Position numbers and translations under genes: made by a program. Below, in pieces: positions 38,345 to 52,300 of a stretch of 64,000 nucleotides of DNA. Within the stretch, counting starts at the first letter, position 1. Each line of letters opens with the position of its first letter. The stretch comes from Synchiropus splendidus. Lineage: Eukaryota > Chordata > Actinopteri > Syngnathiformes > Callionymidae. The stretch covers positions 12,091,001 through 12,155,000 of the forward strand of contig NC_071336.1 of assembly GCF_027744825.2 (NCBI RefSeq). Direction: 5' to 3'. Below the pieces are notes generated by a model. That model saw only the letters and a program-made list of their open reading frames with translations. It did not search any database and had not been told where the DNA came from.

Positions 38345-41300
38345 TAACTAATTTATTTATTTTGTTTTTCAAACAAAAAAACAAACTATGTACACATTTC
38401 CCCAACTTTCTTCACCTCTGAATTTTTAAACATTCAAAGATTTGTGAAGCAACCAAAACCAAATTCACCTGTCTGGAGAAGACCTGAGCAAAGCTGACAG
38501 AGTGAGGAAGAACCTGCCCCACCAAAACGTTCATGCCTTGTTTTTGTCCATCCAAAAGGAGAAAACAACTTGAATTCTTAAAAGTACAAAAAGGTGGAAT
38601 TACCTGTACATATAACACTGACAGCTGTCAGTCTCTTCAATGGCAGTTTCAAACTCAAATACACCAGTTATGATTTCAATGTAAAGCCAAATTTAAAATT
38701 AAATCAATAAACACATTTTAATCAACAAGATGGACAGGGCAAAGGGAGGTTCTGAAAAAAAAGTAGTTTTGTTCTGTTAAGAAAAAAAAAGTTTCTTTGT
38801 TCAGCCTCTGCAACCCAAATATTTGTGCATGACAAGTCAGATCAATCTCAGACTCTCTGTAAAAATACTTTTACACATTTCCCTGTGTGATTTATAACAC
38901 CAAATAACTGTAAAACCCAGTGGTGTCGAAATGTTTTTGTCAAATTTCTTACTCATTTTTGATTATCACAGCCAAGCATATGTTTGCATCCGCGACATCG
39001 AAGTGGTGAAAATGTGTCTGCTCTCAACTGACCATACTGACATGACATCCAATATGAACCTGTTTCAGTGTGCCTTAAATTCCAAAGAACCTCAAGATTT
39101 CCCACAAGACAAATCGCAGCCTTAGCACCGAAACATGCAATTTAATTTTAAACCATCACCAACTATGGGCTTTTCACGTCACGTGAAGCCACTAATGACA
39201 CAGCAATACGTTTAAGGCTTTTCTGATTTTTCGCATTCTGTGCCAAGTTCCGTGAGAGAATGCAGAGGGAAAGAAAACAAATAACAAGTTTGGATGAAAA
39301 TGGATCAAATGCATTGGTCATCACCAAGTCAGCTGAGCTTCAGGTCTGCATGTTTCAATCCCCTACAATAACACACTTAAAAGAAACAAAAGCGGTGAGC
39401 CCTGCCAAGACAAAACTCTGACTCCTCTAACAACCGCCAAAATTAAACACAGATTCCTTGCAAATTTTTTACATATGAATTATTAATTCTGACGCTAATT
39501 AGGCAGCGTTCTTCTCAGGCTCCTCATTCATGACCACACTTTCATGTTTTTAAGGCAATTTGACCCGAATATCTAACGACACAATCTTACATTATTTACA
39601 AGTGTGTGCATGTCCTTTGGATTTTGTGTGTGTGTGCACATTTGTGTCTGTGTATGTGTCTGTATCCTTTGGAATCTGTATGTCAAAGTCCTTTTATGTA
39701 CAAATCTTTCAGTTCATCAGTTCCACTGTTTTGGGCAACAACAGTGATGATGTCATCACTTGAGGTTCCACCTCCAAAAGCACAGGAAGTCTCGCTGGTT
39801 GGTGATGCAGTCGTCGTCCCATCCTTGACTCCTGCTGGCAGCCCGATGTGGAAGCTTTGAGACTGATAATGCTGCTGTCTCCGCCTCAAGTCATGTCCAG
39901 AGATTAAGTTTCAGGTTCAGAGGTCAGCAAGAGAAACTTTAAGGGAAAAAAAAACATGGGGGGGGGGAAGAAATAATGAATCAGTACAACGTTCAACACA
40001 ACTCTGTGAAAAGAATTGAAGCACAAAAGCATAAAACATCTTCATCAGAAATGCAGAACACTTATAGAAATATTGCATCTTTTATGAAAGACATCAGCCC
40101 ACGCTGCGCAGTAAAGAAAATCCTCACTGGAGAAAACAAAGTATGTCTCATCATTTTTCATCACCAGACGTGACGCTTGGCTCAGACCTAATTTCTCAAT
40201 GTCTCAATGTAGTCTACGATGACAGTAATGAAATATGATGCCACGTGACTCAATTTAGTTCAGATTTTGGCTACAAAACTTGTGTTACGCTAAATGAATT
40301 TTCAAAACTGATGAAACTACACCAGACGTGCCCAAAATATGGATTCTTATTATGTAGAGGAGAACTATTTTGTAGACCTTGGTGGCAGCGTTACACAGAG
40401 TGCCCAGAGTGCCTCCTTTGAGACTATGAAAACGCACAAATACAATACTTCAGTGCAATGACCACTTCCTATAGCTCATCTTCCAAACTACCCCGTGTAG
40501 TACTTTTTATAGATTTTGTCAAGTTCCACGTTTCCAGCAATGCAAGGGGGTGGTAGGGACAAGAAGGCTGAGAGTACCACCATTAACCCCTATGATGGGT
40601 CTAAATATCACAAAAAAGGGCATGAAGCACGGAGCAGTCAACTAACAGAAAAGAGGCGGTTCATTTGGGAAATGCATTGTTGCAGAGATAGTGTTTCAAC
40701 ATCAAAGACGAGGGAGGCTTTAAAGGCAACGCAACTATTCAGAACATTACTAACTGGCTCCAGAAGACAGTGCGTGGCAACTCTGCTCAGCAAAGCTGTA
40801 AACTCAAACACATCATGACTGAGGAAGAAAAAAACAAACTAGTTACTGGGGGAAAATTGCGTTCAAAAAGCGAATTGGCTCCACAGGTTGGCATACAGGA
40901 TAGTAGTAGACACTGAAGTATGCTGTCATACATAACATTCATGTGAGGACACTAATCACATTGAAGCTAAAAAGACATACTTTCTGGGTTCATTATTGTA
41001 AAGATCAAGTAGACAGGACGGCAGCCGCACAACGTACTCACCATAACAGCGTCCAGACAAGGTGCTGCAGTGGGAGTCCTGGCAGTCAGCAGGTCGATAA
41101 CTCAGCTGCCTCCCCACAAACAGATTGTGTAGCTGCTGCGACGTCCTTTGTTTTGATCATCTGTCAGTCTTATGAGTCGCTGCAGTGCCATTTCTGTCAC
41201 GTGGCGTCCAATTTCCCGCCGTTTGTCCCAGAAGGTTGGGATGAATGACAAACTTTGGGGGAATGGATCCAAAACAAAAAGGTAAAGAACATTCACTCCT

Positions 41301-43342
41301 AAAATCACTTCCTTCATCAACGTCGTTCCAAAGTACAAAAATATGTTTATGTACAGGAGAAGGGAAGTTTCTTCAGTCTCTTTTTTTAGTTTTAGGAATT
41401 TTCCGCTCCTCTGTTAAGTCCTCCTGTTGTTGTTGTGCTCCCAGAATCCCTGGCATGGTACCTCACAGCTTGAATGAGCAAAGTGCATAGGTGAGAAGGT
41501 GAGGCTCATGAGCCGCCAGAGTCCCCCCCCCACCATCAAACGCACAACAGCCGCCACCTCTTCACGTTGATCATCAAGTTTCAGGAATCCACACAAAAAC
41601 TAAGAAAAAAAAAAGGTCCAGTTTGAGGATCCTGCAACTCTACGAAATAAAATCCTCTCTGTGTCCGAATGGCTGAAGCGCACTTGCAAACCCAACCCCA
41701 CTCATGGTGTGGGAACAAAACAAAAACACAGCCACAGTTATCCTCGTGGTTTGTAAACAACCAAAAGCTCCAGTCCGGAATCAAAAATAAACAAGATTGT
41801 AGAGGCAGTGTGTTCAACTGTGGAAATCTTGAAAAACAAAACTGAAATTTTTTTTATCCATTTGTGAAATCTTCAGAGAAAAAAAAAATCCGGTTTCAGC
41901 TCAGGTATCTTGTCATATTTTGTTTTTTGGAATACATTCAATATTTTTCTTAAGAAAGAAAGAATACACTTCTTCACATGGCGATGAAACAAAAAACAAC
42001 AAAGAAAAATTAGCAGCCCCAAGTGCTCATCATCTTAGTCCCAATACTTTTAAACTTTCTATAGAATGTTTATACTCTAATATATTTCTCGTAGAAAAAC
42101 AAAACTTGTTTGAAGTAACACAAACACTCATGCACCACGCCGATGCCGACTGAAATCGGGCACAGCTCATTCATACACACACAAAAAAAAACACAAAAAA
42201 AAACAAGGCATCGTGATCTCAGAAAGGAGACCACCCGATCCCACCCGCCCCTAGAAATATCCACTCAGTCCGTGCTGAGCACAGACACGCATCACACCCA
42301 CTGTCAAAAGAGTTAATGTCTCAATGGCCACGCCCTCACATCAATATTCTGAGGCACAAATGTGCATTTTACAAAATAAAAAAAAAACATTAAAAAATAA
42401 AATAAAAGAACATCCAAATGAGTACCAGTCATCAACAGACACACTGCAAACTTGACACACACACGTCCCTCATGGTTTGCCCCATCCAATACGGAATACA
42501 AGATAGTGGTGGATGCTATTTTCAATGAGGGGCGATGCGGAGATAAAGGGTGTGATGTGTTGCCTTTATCTTGCACATGCACACATTCGCTCTAACATAA
42601 AACAAAATTAGCAAAAATAAAAGACAAAATGGCCTCTTATGTATTTTACATCTTGGTTAGCAACTAATGAAGAAAAAAAAATACATTTGTGCAGACGTCC
42701 ATGTCTCTGACACACACATTCACTCATCCATACACACATTCACAAAAATATCTGCGTCTATATCTAACCCCATTTTTTTATACTTTTTTTTCACGCTTTT
42801 TTACGCAAGTGCAAATCTTCAAGTTTTTTATTTTTTTAGAACTTATTTTTCGGTAGCTTTACTGTTTTATATAAATGTAAAAAAATAACAATAATGCAGA
42901 AAAACAAGAATATCAACAGTGTTTGTCTTTTTTTCTTTAGAGAAAGGATTCGCTCTCTTGATAAGGTCCCCCTGACTATCCCCACCAGTCGCCGCCCTTT
43001 TTTATTCTCTCCGATACATACACACACTGATTTGCCACACACACAACCACTCTCTCACACATCTATACACACAGGCGCGCACACAAATCCACTCTCAATA
43101 AAGTGCAGTAGTTCAATATAAGGTGCTTAAACGTTTGAGAGCCAGAGGAAACCCCACCCCACACGCCCTCCCTCTATCATTGCTCAAATGGTGCAGCTGA
43201 AGAGGACATTAGACTCGTCCCCTTCGTTGTTCCAACCCCCCCTCCCACACCCCCACGGTTTCCTCCAGCAGTGCACATTCGTCATCAGGTGTGTCTGATT
43301 AAAAGACAGAAGGCCTCAGGTAGCTATTGCTGCTGCGCCGCC
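38345..43342 (-). other. gigyf1: Probable long gigyf1 3' UTR
   Basis: Downstream of the gigyf1 stop (43343-43345) there is about 5 kb with no splice-linked exon, no convincing open frame and few transposon-like segments. It has many AT-rich, TTTTT and (CA)n stretches. Minus-strand AATAAA signals occur at about 42829 and as a cluster at 38349-38358. The cluster marks a plausible distal end, so the UTR may have more than one form. Its extent is inferred. Confidence 0.4.
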
Positions 43343-46300
43343 TCAGTAATCCTCCACCATCTCCATCTCACTCAGGCTCAGACAGTCCGCATTGTGGAAT
43401 GAGTAACCTGCAGATGAGATGAGCTGTGAGGACAACTGCACATGTGATTTCATCTGACACAGGACAAGCTATTCACACAAAAAAAAATCATCAAACAGAG
43501 TATAGATGTTTCTGCAGGCACTGCAGTGATTTCTTTGGTGTCATCATCATTTTGATTTCTGAACTTATTGGCGTGTTTTAAAAGGGAAGGCAACATGATT
43601 CAAGAAGCGTTTTGTTAATTTTCACACATGAATACTTCCAGTTACATGAGAGCACTCACAACCTGCAGCAGATGCTGTACTTCAGAACAGTATTCCGTTA
43701 AAATAGTTTTATGATCTTTCCTTCGTTCCCGTGAAGGAGCACATTTCTAACGCGCATAGTAAGCAACAGCAAAAAAATGAAAACAAGGCTCACCATGAAT
43801 CTTAAGGCACATCATACATGACAAGATAGGCTCAGAGCAATATTGCACTATGCAACACACATGGTCCAACCATCCAATCTATCATGTATTTTGCCCATCA
43901 GCCCTCACTTACATAAACCTATTTTGTGTATCATCCACAATACAGAAAACTGACACAGCTTCCAGATAATATCTTCTATCCAAGCGCAGAACATTTAGTT
44001 TCTCGTGATTTTACTGAGCCCATTGATGTTCAGAAGTCAGGTGACCTACCTAAAATGCTGGGGTCAGAGTGCAGCATCATAGGTTGTTTCTTCTTCATCT
44101 TCCCGCTCTGGCTTTCATAGAGACTGGCTTTGCCCATGTGGTTGGCTTGAAACATGGACTGCAGGGTGCTTGGGTTCATACCTCGCATCGAGTCCTGCAA
44201 CACGGGCGAGAGGCACCAGTTTGTATCAATTAAAATACACAACAACTACTGTAGGTGCAGCGTTATGGGCAGCACAATATGGGGCCTGATATGAAATGGA
44301 AAACAAAATTCACTACAAGAAAGTTTCATAGCATGAATGCACAGCACTGAGTAGTTGTAAAGCACATGGATAGGAACAGCAAACTAAATGTGAAAGATGG
44401 TATGATTGAACGAGGAAAGAATCCAATTTCACCTGCAGAGGGAAGGTCATGTTCAGTCCAGCCACTTCCTTTGACAGCTGCACGGAAAAGAGACAAAAAT
44501 ATTATGTCTCAAAACCATAAAATATATGGTTTATTTTTATATAAATATATATTTTTTAAACATTTCAGTGGCACCGAGTATAATTAAGAAAAAACACTTC
44601 ATTGAATACAGTTTATTACAAGGATATTAAGATCCTTCCACACATTTCCTGATTTACGTGTCCCAAAATAATGAACAACCACCAATGGAACAGAGTGAAG
44701 ATCAACAAACCTGCTGCTGCTGTCTCTGTTGGTTTGCTTTCTGTTTGGCACGTCTCTCAAGAAACTGTTTGGCGAACTCTTTGGCTTCCACAGTGTCCCC
44801 CAGGTAGGACCGGATAAAGTCCAAAACTGCATAGGGTGACTCTACCTCCTTTAGATACGCTACAATCGTGGCAACTGCAACAGCAGAAAAACAAAATTGA
44901 AATATGTCCGAACCACAATCAACTAATACCTGGCGTCAAGGTGGCCAGTGAGCAGGTATAGAAGTTCAGCTTCTAACCATCAGGGCAGGAGGAGGAGTTG
45001 TTGGCAGAGGTGTTGAGAGCATGCAGCATTTGTTCACACCAGGTTGTGAAGCCATCCTGTGGCTTCATGCCCTGCAGTAGCTTTAGAAGTTTTTCCTCTT
45101 CCTCTGTCCGCTTCCGTCGCATCAAGTACTGGTCACTGTGACAGGTAAACGCACAAGGCCATTAATGATGAACTCCTTTTTACCAATAAAGGCAAACTGA
45201 CGCCATCAGTATAAAATGCCAGAACACAAAGTTAAGTTGAAAAATACTAGTAATCAGCAGAAAGTGCTGCCTTTTAAATATTGAAAATATAGATAAGAAA
45301 CAACAGAAGGGAATATATTTATTGGGTGTACCTGAGTGAGGGGCTGCTGCGGCTGTTCTTCAGTCCGAGGTTGTTGTTGCCATTTCCCCGCATGCCAGTC
45401 TGGTTCTTCACTGCCTCGTCCCACATGCCCATTCCACCTCCAGAGCCTCCACTGCTACTCTTGCCCTCGAGACCACCCCACATGCCTACGCCATCCCCCC
45501 ATTGTCCCCCCATCGTAGAGGAGCCTCCCATGGACATGCCAGGGTGCTGTGGAAAAGAACGTTTGGAACAGTTAAAAAGAATAAAACGAAAAACAATAAA
45601 ATAAAAATAACATGTAAAATAAATAACATGACTGTTAAATTTAAGAAACTCACTCTCTGCTGCACTCGTTGCTGCTTAAGGAGCCGTTCAGCTTCCTGTT
45701 GCATTTCCAGTAGAGCTAGAGTCTTTCCTGACTTACTGAGCCCAGAGGATGACGTCCCACTCCAGCTGGAGCCACCAGCACCAGGCCCCTGCTGCTGCTG
45801 AGGAGCGTGCTGGAGCAGCTTCATGATGAGTTCCTGCTGCTGGCGACACTGTAGAAAAGTACAAAAATATAAACCATGTATTCGAAAGAAACTAAGGCAA
45901 ATAGAAAAAAACAGATAAAAGATGATTTACAGTACATAAGATACCAAAGAATGCAACACAAAAATATCAGTAGCAACCAAATGTTGATGCTAGCGGTAGC
46001 TTACCTGCATTTTTTACAAAATTCTGTCCAGGTTAACATGCATGCGCTGAGCTTATATGCCCTTATTATTTGATTACTGACACAACCTTTGGAGAAGTGT
46101 ATTTCCATACATACGTTTCCCGTTGCAGAAAAATCCAGAGCACTGAGTTTATTCACCTGCTTGCGTCTAAAAATCTCCTCCTCCTCCCGCCTCTTCTGCT
46201 CCTCCTGTTGCCTCCTCTTCTCCTCCCTCCTTTTGCGTTGCTGTTCCTCTTCTTCCCGCTTCGCCCTGAGTTCAGCATCTCTCCTTTCCTGTTGGAGCTG

Positions 46301-49300
46301 TAGAAATAGCAATCATCGCATATGCTCACAAAACCAAAACAAAGGTTTTACTGAGCAAACCTTCTGAAGCTGTTCCAGAGTTGGACCCTGAGTAGAAGAA
46401 TTCATTGTTAAGTCCCAAAGACTGGCTTCACCGCCTGCAACGCAAAACAAACATTCCATAACATCTCTCTTGTCGTGAATATGTCTAAAATTGTTCTGTT
46501 CGGTGAAGAAGCTACCTGAAGGCTGTGAAGCTGAGGTATGCATGTCCCACATGGACCCTGTATCTGGCACTGATATCGACCTGTTTATCGAAGGCATCAT
46601 ACCCTGCTCACTGCACCTGAAAAACAGGAGCAAAAAGGCATGAGATCTATGAGATCTACAATTACTGTAGTTTTCACCTATGCATGCTAGTACTAACTCC
46701 GATATATATCTGAATTAAAAAATGAACATGTCAGTTAGTTAACTGTTAGGCATTTATGTTTATTTCTGTCCATTTGCTAGCATCTCCAGAAATCTATTTA
46801 GCTGAGACCTGTTAATGAGCTGGAAAAGCTGCTGCTGTTGCATCTGCTGATAGAGAGCTGCTGCTGCAAGCTCCTGCTGCTGCTGCTTCTTCAGACGCTC
46901 CTGGTCCAAGTTTCCCTGGAACAATCACCACTCAATGACAAGCTATACCAGTTTTGCCATATATGTATTTATGTGTTGACAAAGAAGCCAAAAAAAAAAT
47001 TTCAACTGATGGGCAACTCACAGTCGCAGTGGGCACCCTGGCGGGCTGCTGGCGCTGACTCGGAGGCGGCTGTCTCACCAGAAGAGGAGGTGGAGAGGGC
47101 CCTGGAGCAAAAGGAACACGGCCCCACATCTTGATCACATCTCCTAGTGGCTGGAAGCCCTCGTCACATCCCCGCTTCACCAAAAGGGTCATGGTAAAAT
47201 AGCCCGCCTGGAACCACTCGCACATCTCCACGGTGGTAAAGGGACCTGCCATGGCAGGGAAGATTGCATCAGCCTGAGCAGGTGGCAGCACAAAAGAAGA
47301 TAAAATATATACCCTGTATCTCTCCTTGTGGGTCTTTGTAGAACCACTTCATGGCTGACTCATGAGACAGTGGCAGGGCAGCTGCAGTGTTTCGGGTCTC
47401 CTGCTGTTGCAGTGCCTGTGTGAAGCATTCCTCTTCCAGTGACGTATCCTGCAGGGAGGCCACCATCTTCTCTGCCTCCTGATTTCACAACACACAATGA
47501 TTATCACTTACGTTTTATGATGTGGCTTCATTGTAGCAAAAGATAAAAGGCACATTTTAACTTGTGACTTATAACTTTTAACTTGTAAATCTCGATGACA
47601 GTACCTGCTGGAGGTGCTTCATCCCTTCATCATCCTCAGTGTCTCCTCCACCAGAAGGTGTAAGAAGGGGAGCAGCCGATGCAGGAGGAGGGGAGGGCAG
47701 GGACGAAGGGTTGCTGGACACAGTAAGGCTCTTGGAAACCCCTGCTGGAGCATCTGATGGAGACGCAAGAAACTAACTTGAAAATCTTTTCCACAGAAGA
47801 GTCTACTCCTTACTGTACGAAACCATTATGGTGATTTTATTCCTTAAAGACAAACCATTTCACATCACTGTTAATCAATCAATGCAATTAAATAAATAGA
47901 ATAGAAACTGGCCAAAGTGAGGTACATGTTTAGATGAGATTAGAAAAGATTTTTTTACTTAAAATGTGAGTGCTCACCTTCACTGTAAGAGCTACCAGCT
48001 TTGACAGAGTGGCTGCTCAGAGGGCTGTTGTCGACCAGTGAATTGGAGCTGCTAGTTTGAAGGTCCAGAGAAGGTGGTGTACTGTTGGACGGTGGGGAGG
48101 AAGAGGGAGAGGCTGACTTTCCTTCCCTCTCGCCCAGAGTTGAGATGCCATCTTTACTTTCTGAGAAGAGAGAAAGAAATTACTTAACAGGAAAATCTGC
48201 AGAATGAAGTTGTAATTAGACATTTCTGTCCTCACCTTTATCTTTGTCCCCTTCAGAAGGTCTTTCCCCATTAGCAACAGCTGAAACTTCTTCCTCCTCT
48301 TCCTCCTCAATGCCCTTGAATTCCAACTCCTCCTCCAGGATTGTCTCCTTACCACCCTTCTGAATAGGGGTACAATGTCAAACTATAACTCAGGCAGCTG
48401 GTGATGATCTGGGAGGTTAAAACCCTACCTTCATGGTCATAAACGCTCCAGAGGAGTCAAAGGTGCCCATTCCCCCATCCTCTTCATCAGTGCACCATTC
48501 AGGCAGGCCATCCCTGTCATCTTCCAGCCCGTCACTGCCAGCACGCCGACGGCCACCACCGTGGCCCTCAGAGTCACGGAAATCAAAGTCAAACTTTCTT
48601 CGGCGTTCACCCGGACCACTGTGGTCCCGCCAGCCAGCTGAGCGAGGACCACCATCTGTAGACAACAGGAAGTCAGATGAGAATGATTTTAGGGCTGCAA
48701 CTAACGAGTTTTTAAAGAATTGATTCAATCGATAGCTGTTTCGATTGAGTGATATTGCGGATTTAAAAAAAGGAATTAAAAGGATTATCTTCCAAACCTT
48801 GTATTAAATATCACAACTGAGTGCAAATAAATATGTTTGTGTACATCACAAAATGCATTAACAAGTAGCATTTTGAACATCTTTGAGCTGCTAAAGGAAC
48901 AGAAGGATTGGCGAAGAGTCACCGAATCATGGCATGTGACACATTCACTCAATGAAACATGCAGAGCAGCCTGAACGATGATTTGCGCATCAGAACGACA
49001 ACGCATTGAGATAAAAATGAGTTTTTCGAAAAGAAAGGTGAAACAAGCTCTTCAGCAGTCACATCGCCAATTCGGCAGGTGACTGAAGAGTAGAGGTTCA
49101 ACACAAATCAACGTTATTTTGACCTTCCAACACACGTCTCACATGCTTACTCTTCACAATCAAGGGAGGAATTGGAATTCACCTTAAGTATTGTTATGAA
49201 GCTGAGGCAAGGAATGTTTAAGATTTGTCTGGAAATTCCTCAATGTAGCATGAATTCATGCAAAAGAGATGGATAAACTCAAAATTATTTACAATAAATG

Positions 49301-52300
49301 AATAAAAAAATAGTGATATATTTTTGCCATATTGTCCACCCCTTTCTGGAGACATTTTCAAACAAATATATTTTCTGCAATTTGTTTCTGCAAATAGTCC
49401 ACCAAAATAGCCAAGAGTCAGAATAGCTACTTCTTTTTTTCACAAACTAAATGGGATTTTCTACAGGATTTTCGACCGAGTGATTTGGCCAAGGTACTGT
49501 TGGTGGTGAGCTTTCAATGTACGAAATGTTCTGTGGCATAAAAAAGGTTGAAAGCTACACCATGGTTGAACTCAACAAAGCAACCTCGAGTTTTGCAGGG
49601 GTTTGAAAAAGTAGTGTACCATCTCTGCGGGGACCAGATAGTCTCCAATTGTTCCCAGGCTCTGACTCCTCCTCCTCTTGCTGCTCTTCTCTCAGGGTAC
49701 GCCAGTTATCACTGTCAGCCCTCGTATAGTCCTTCCTGCCAGGACCCCCTGGACCGCCAGACTCCTCAAAGCCAGGACGTCCTTCTCTTCGCATTGGTTT
49801 CTCAAACCTCCGCTCACCCCTTTACACATTGGAACACATTAGCGTACACATAAGCGTTTCAGATTTACAAAGACGTGCACTTATGATCCATCCTAAGGAG
49901 TTGCTCACCTGTCGTCCCAGCTTTGACTACGATGGATCTCTCGGACATTGCGTCCGAAGCCTACCTCTGCATCTTCAATACTTCTTTGGTAAAATCCACC
50001 TTCACCCCGGCCCCGACCTGTTCACATAAATTCAACAAAAGTTACTCAGTGTGAAGAGGAAAAGACACATATAAACACTTTCCAACATTAACAACTTTCT
50101 TAACTTGCAAAGGTCATCCACAAGGACAGCTATGAAGTAATTAAAACCAGAAATTGTCATAAGTAAACACTTGGGCAGAGACGGAACCCAAGAACAATTT
50201 TAATGACCTATTAATTTGCATCCTATAAAACAAAAACTAAATTGCGACAGTCAACTTCATAGCACATAAACAAGCCAAGACTATTTGCAAATATGGAGTA
50301 TGATGCAGTTACTACTTAATGCAAGCATGGCAGACACCTGTAACTTCAGGAAGTGATTCACTGGAGCATCATAACAGAGAGCAATTGACTGACTGAGATT
50401 CTGAAAAGGAACATTCATGATGTAGACCGTACAGTGAGACCGAAAGTCAGAAAGATGGAAGCTGTGCTTCAGTGCGTAGTTCATTTGTCATGGCAGTTCA
50501 CAAGCTGTACACCCTGAAGACTACTACTCTTCAAACTTAGTAGCAGAGTTTGTCTCCAACATCATTATTTGTTTATGTTTAAATATATTAGTTAACTAAG
50601 TGTAGAAATTAGAAATTCAATGTATCATGTCTCTGGTAGAACCCACTCCTGTCTGACAGACTGTTGTGCCAGCTTTATTTAGGGGTTCAATTGAGCCGTC
50701 TGTCCGCTGTATCTCATGTCTCTTAACAGTTTACTTTAACTATGGACCACTCCGGACACATTACCTAGATGCTGTTGAAGAAATATTAGAAATCATGTGA
50801 AGAAATGATCATTAAGTCATATTCTTTCTCTAAATCATTATACAAACTGTCTCGTGTGATGAAAAGCCTTTCCACAATTCTCTCTCCTACAATGGTTGTT
50901 TTTCATTGCCTTATTGAAGATTTCACCAATACTTCAACTGCTTTAGAATTTGTTGATGGTCCCTAACTGATGCCGGATTGTAGCATCAGCGCTGCCTGTG
51001 AGTGTGTCCGCGATCAGTGAAGTCTGATCAGGGACGCGAAAGACGACGCCACCGCCAATACCAGAGCAGAGGTCCGTCCAATATCCAACTATTGTCACCA
51101 TGGTGTTTCACCAAGGCGTCAGCGCAGCGGGAAACCTGCATGTGTGGATGTGAGCCAAGGTAGACGACCACGTTAGGGAACCTATGAGGACCACTCCATC
51201 TAATAAAATAAACATGGATCCAGAGACTCAGAGTCGACCAATATCATTATCAGAGGTCCCCTGCATTAAAAATAAGTTTAAAACTACACTTGTGAAGCAA
51301 AGTTCACCTCAGTCTCATGCCGGTGTCAGCTGTCAAATGCAGCGGAGCTGGGGAGCGGTCTAGTCATGTCCATTTGTGGAGGTCAAATGCAGAGAGTGTG
51401 CCATGTGTTTGTCGAATTTATCGTGAGATGCAGAATTGTTATCGTGGAGATTGTGTTTGGCGGTATATCGTGTAAGGCAAGTTATTGCCCATCATAATTT
51501 CAACTGAAAAAAACATTAAGAGCAAAAGAAATTGTCTCAGCAAATAAAGAAACTGACAGGAGGCGCAGCATGAAGGAATCTTGTTGGCTTGCTGGGTAAC
51601 CAGCATTGTTGGAAACAATGTATACATACAACTTGATAATCTAATTAATAATAAAGTATTATTTATATAGCACTGAACGATGTTCACAATGTTTAAAGGC
51701 AAAACAGTGCAGAATGTTTTCACTCGCTCGACCGCGAAGGGGGACAGCTTGGCCATCAGTGTGTGAGAACTGAGGAAAATGTTGAGGATATTACAAACTT
51801 CAACATGTTCACATGACAGCTCAGATAATTGAGTTATTGAGTTAGTCCGGCTAAGTTCGGACTTTTAAATAGCATGTAAACAGATTAGTGCGACTACAGG
51901 AGAGAACTTCGAATTCCTCTTAGTCAGGACTACACAACCTAGATAATGCAGTTAGCATAGAGGAAACCATTAGCATGGTTGCTAAGTCTGGGCTCAATGT
52001 GGTGACCATAAGTGCTTGAATTACTTGACATCTACCATCCTTGCAATACAAAGACAACGTAGTCTCCTGAATATTTAACTTTATTCAACGTGCAAGTTTA
52101 ATCCAGAGATCTGCCGAAGGAACGGCGTTGATGACGACGACAGTTCCATAACAGGGTGTGAGATGTGAACTACTGCTCTCCCGGCTCTTTTAAGTTTCAC
52201 TAGATGATAAGGCAGCACAACCACTGTGTACAGAGAACAACATGACAGTCAGAAATGGCCCCTTGCGACCTGACTGCTTTGTCTGTTCCTCCTTACCGAC

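Noticed and set aside
46001..46312. Separate Glu/Arg-rich coiled-coil gene
   Set aside because: It is gigyf1 exon 16 with intron sequence on both sides. Phase and splice sites fit the gigyf1 chain.
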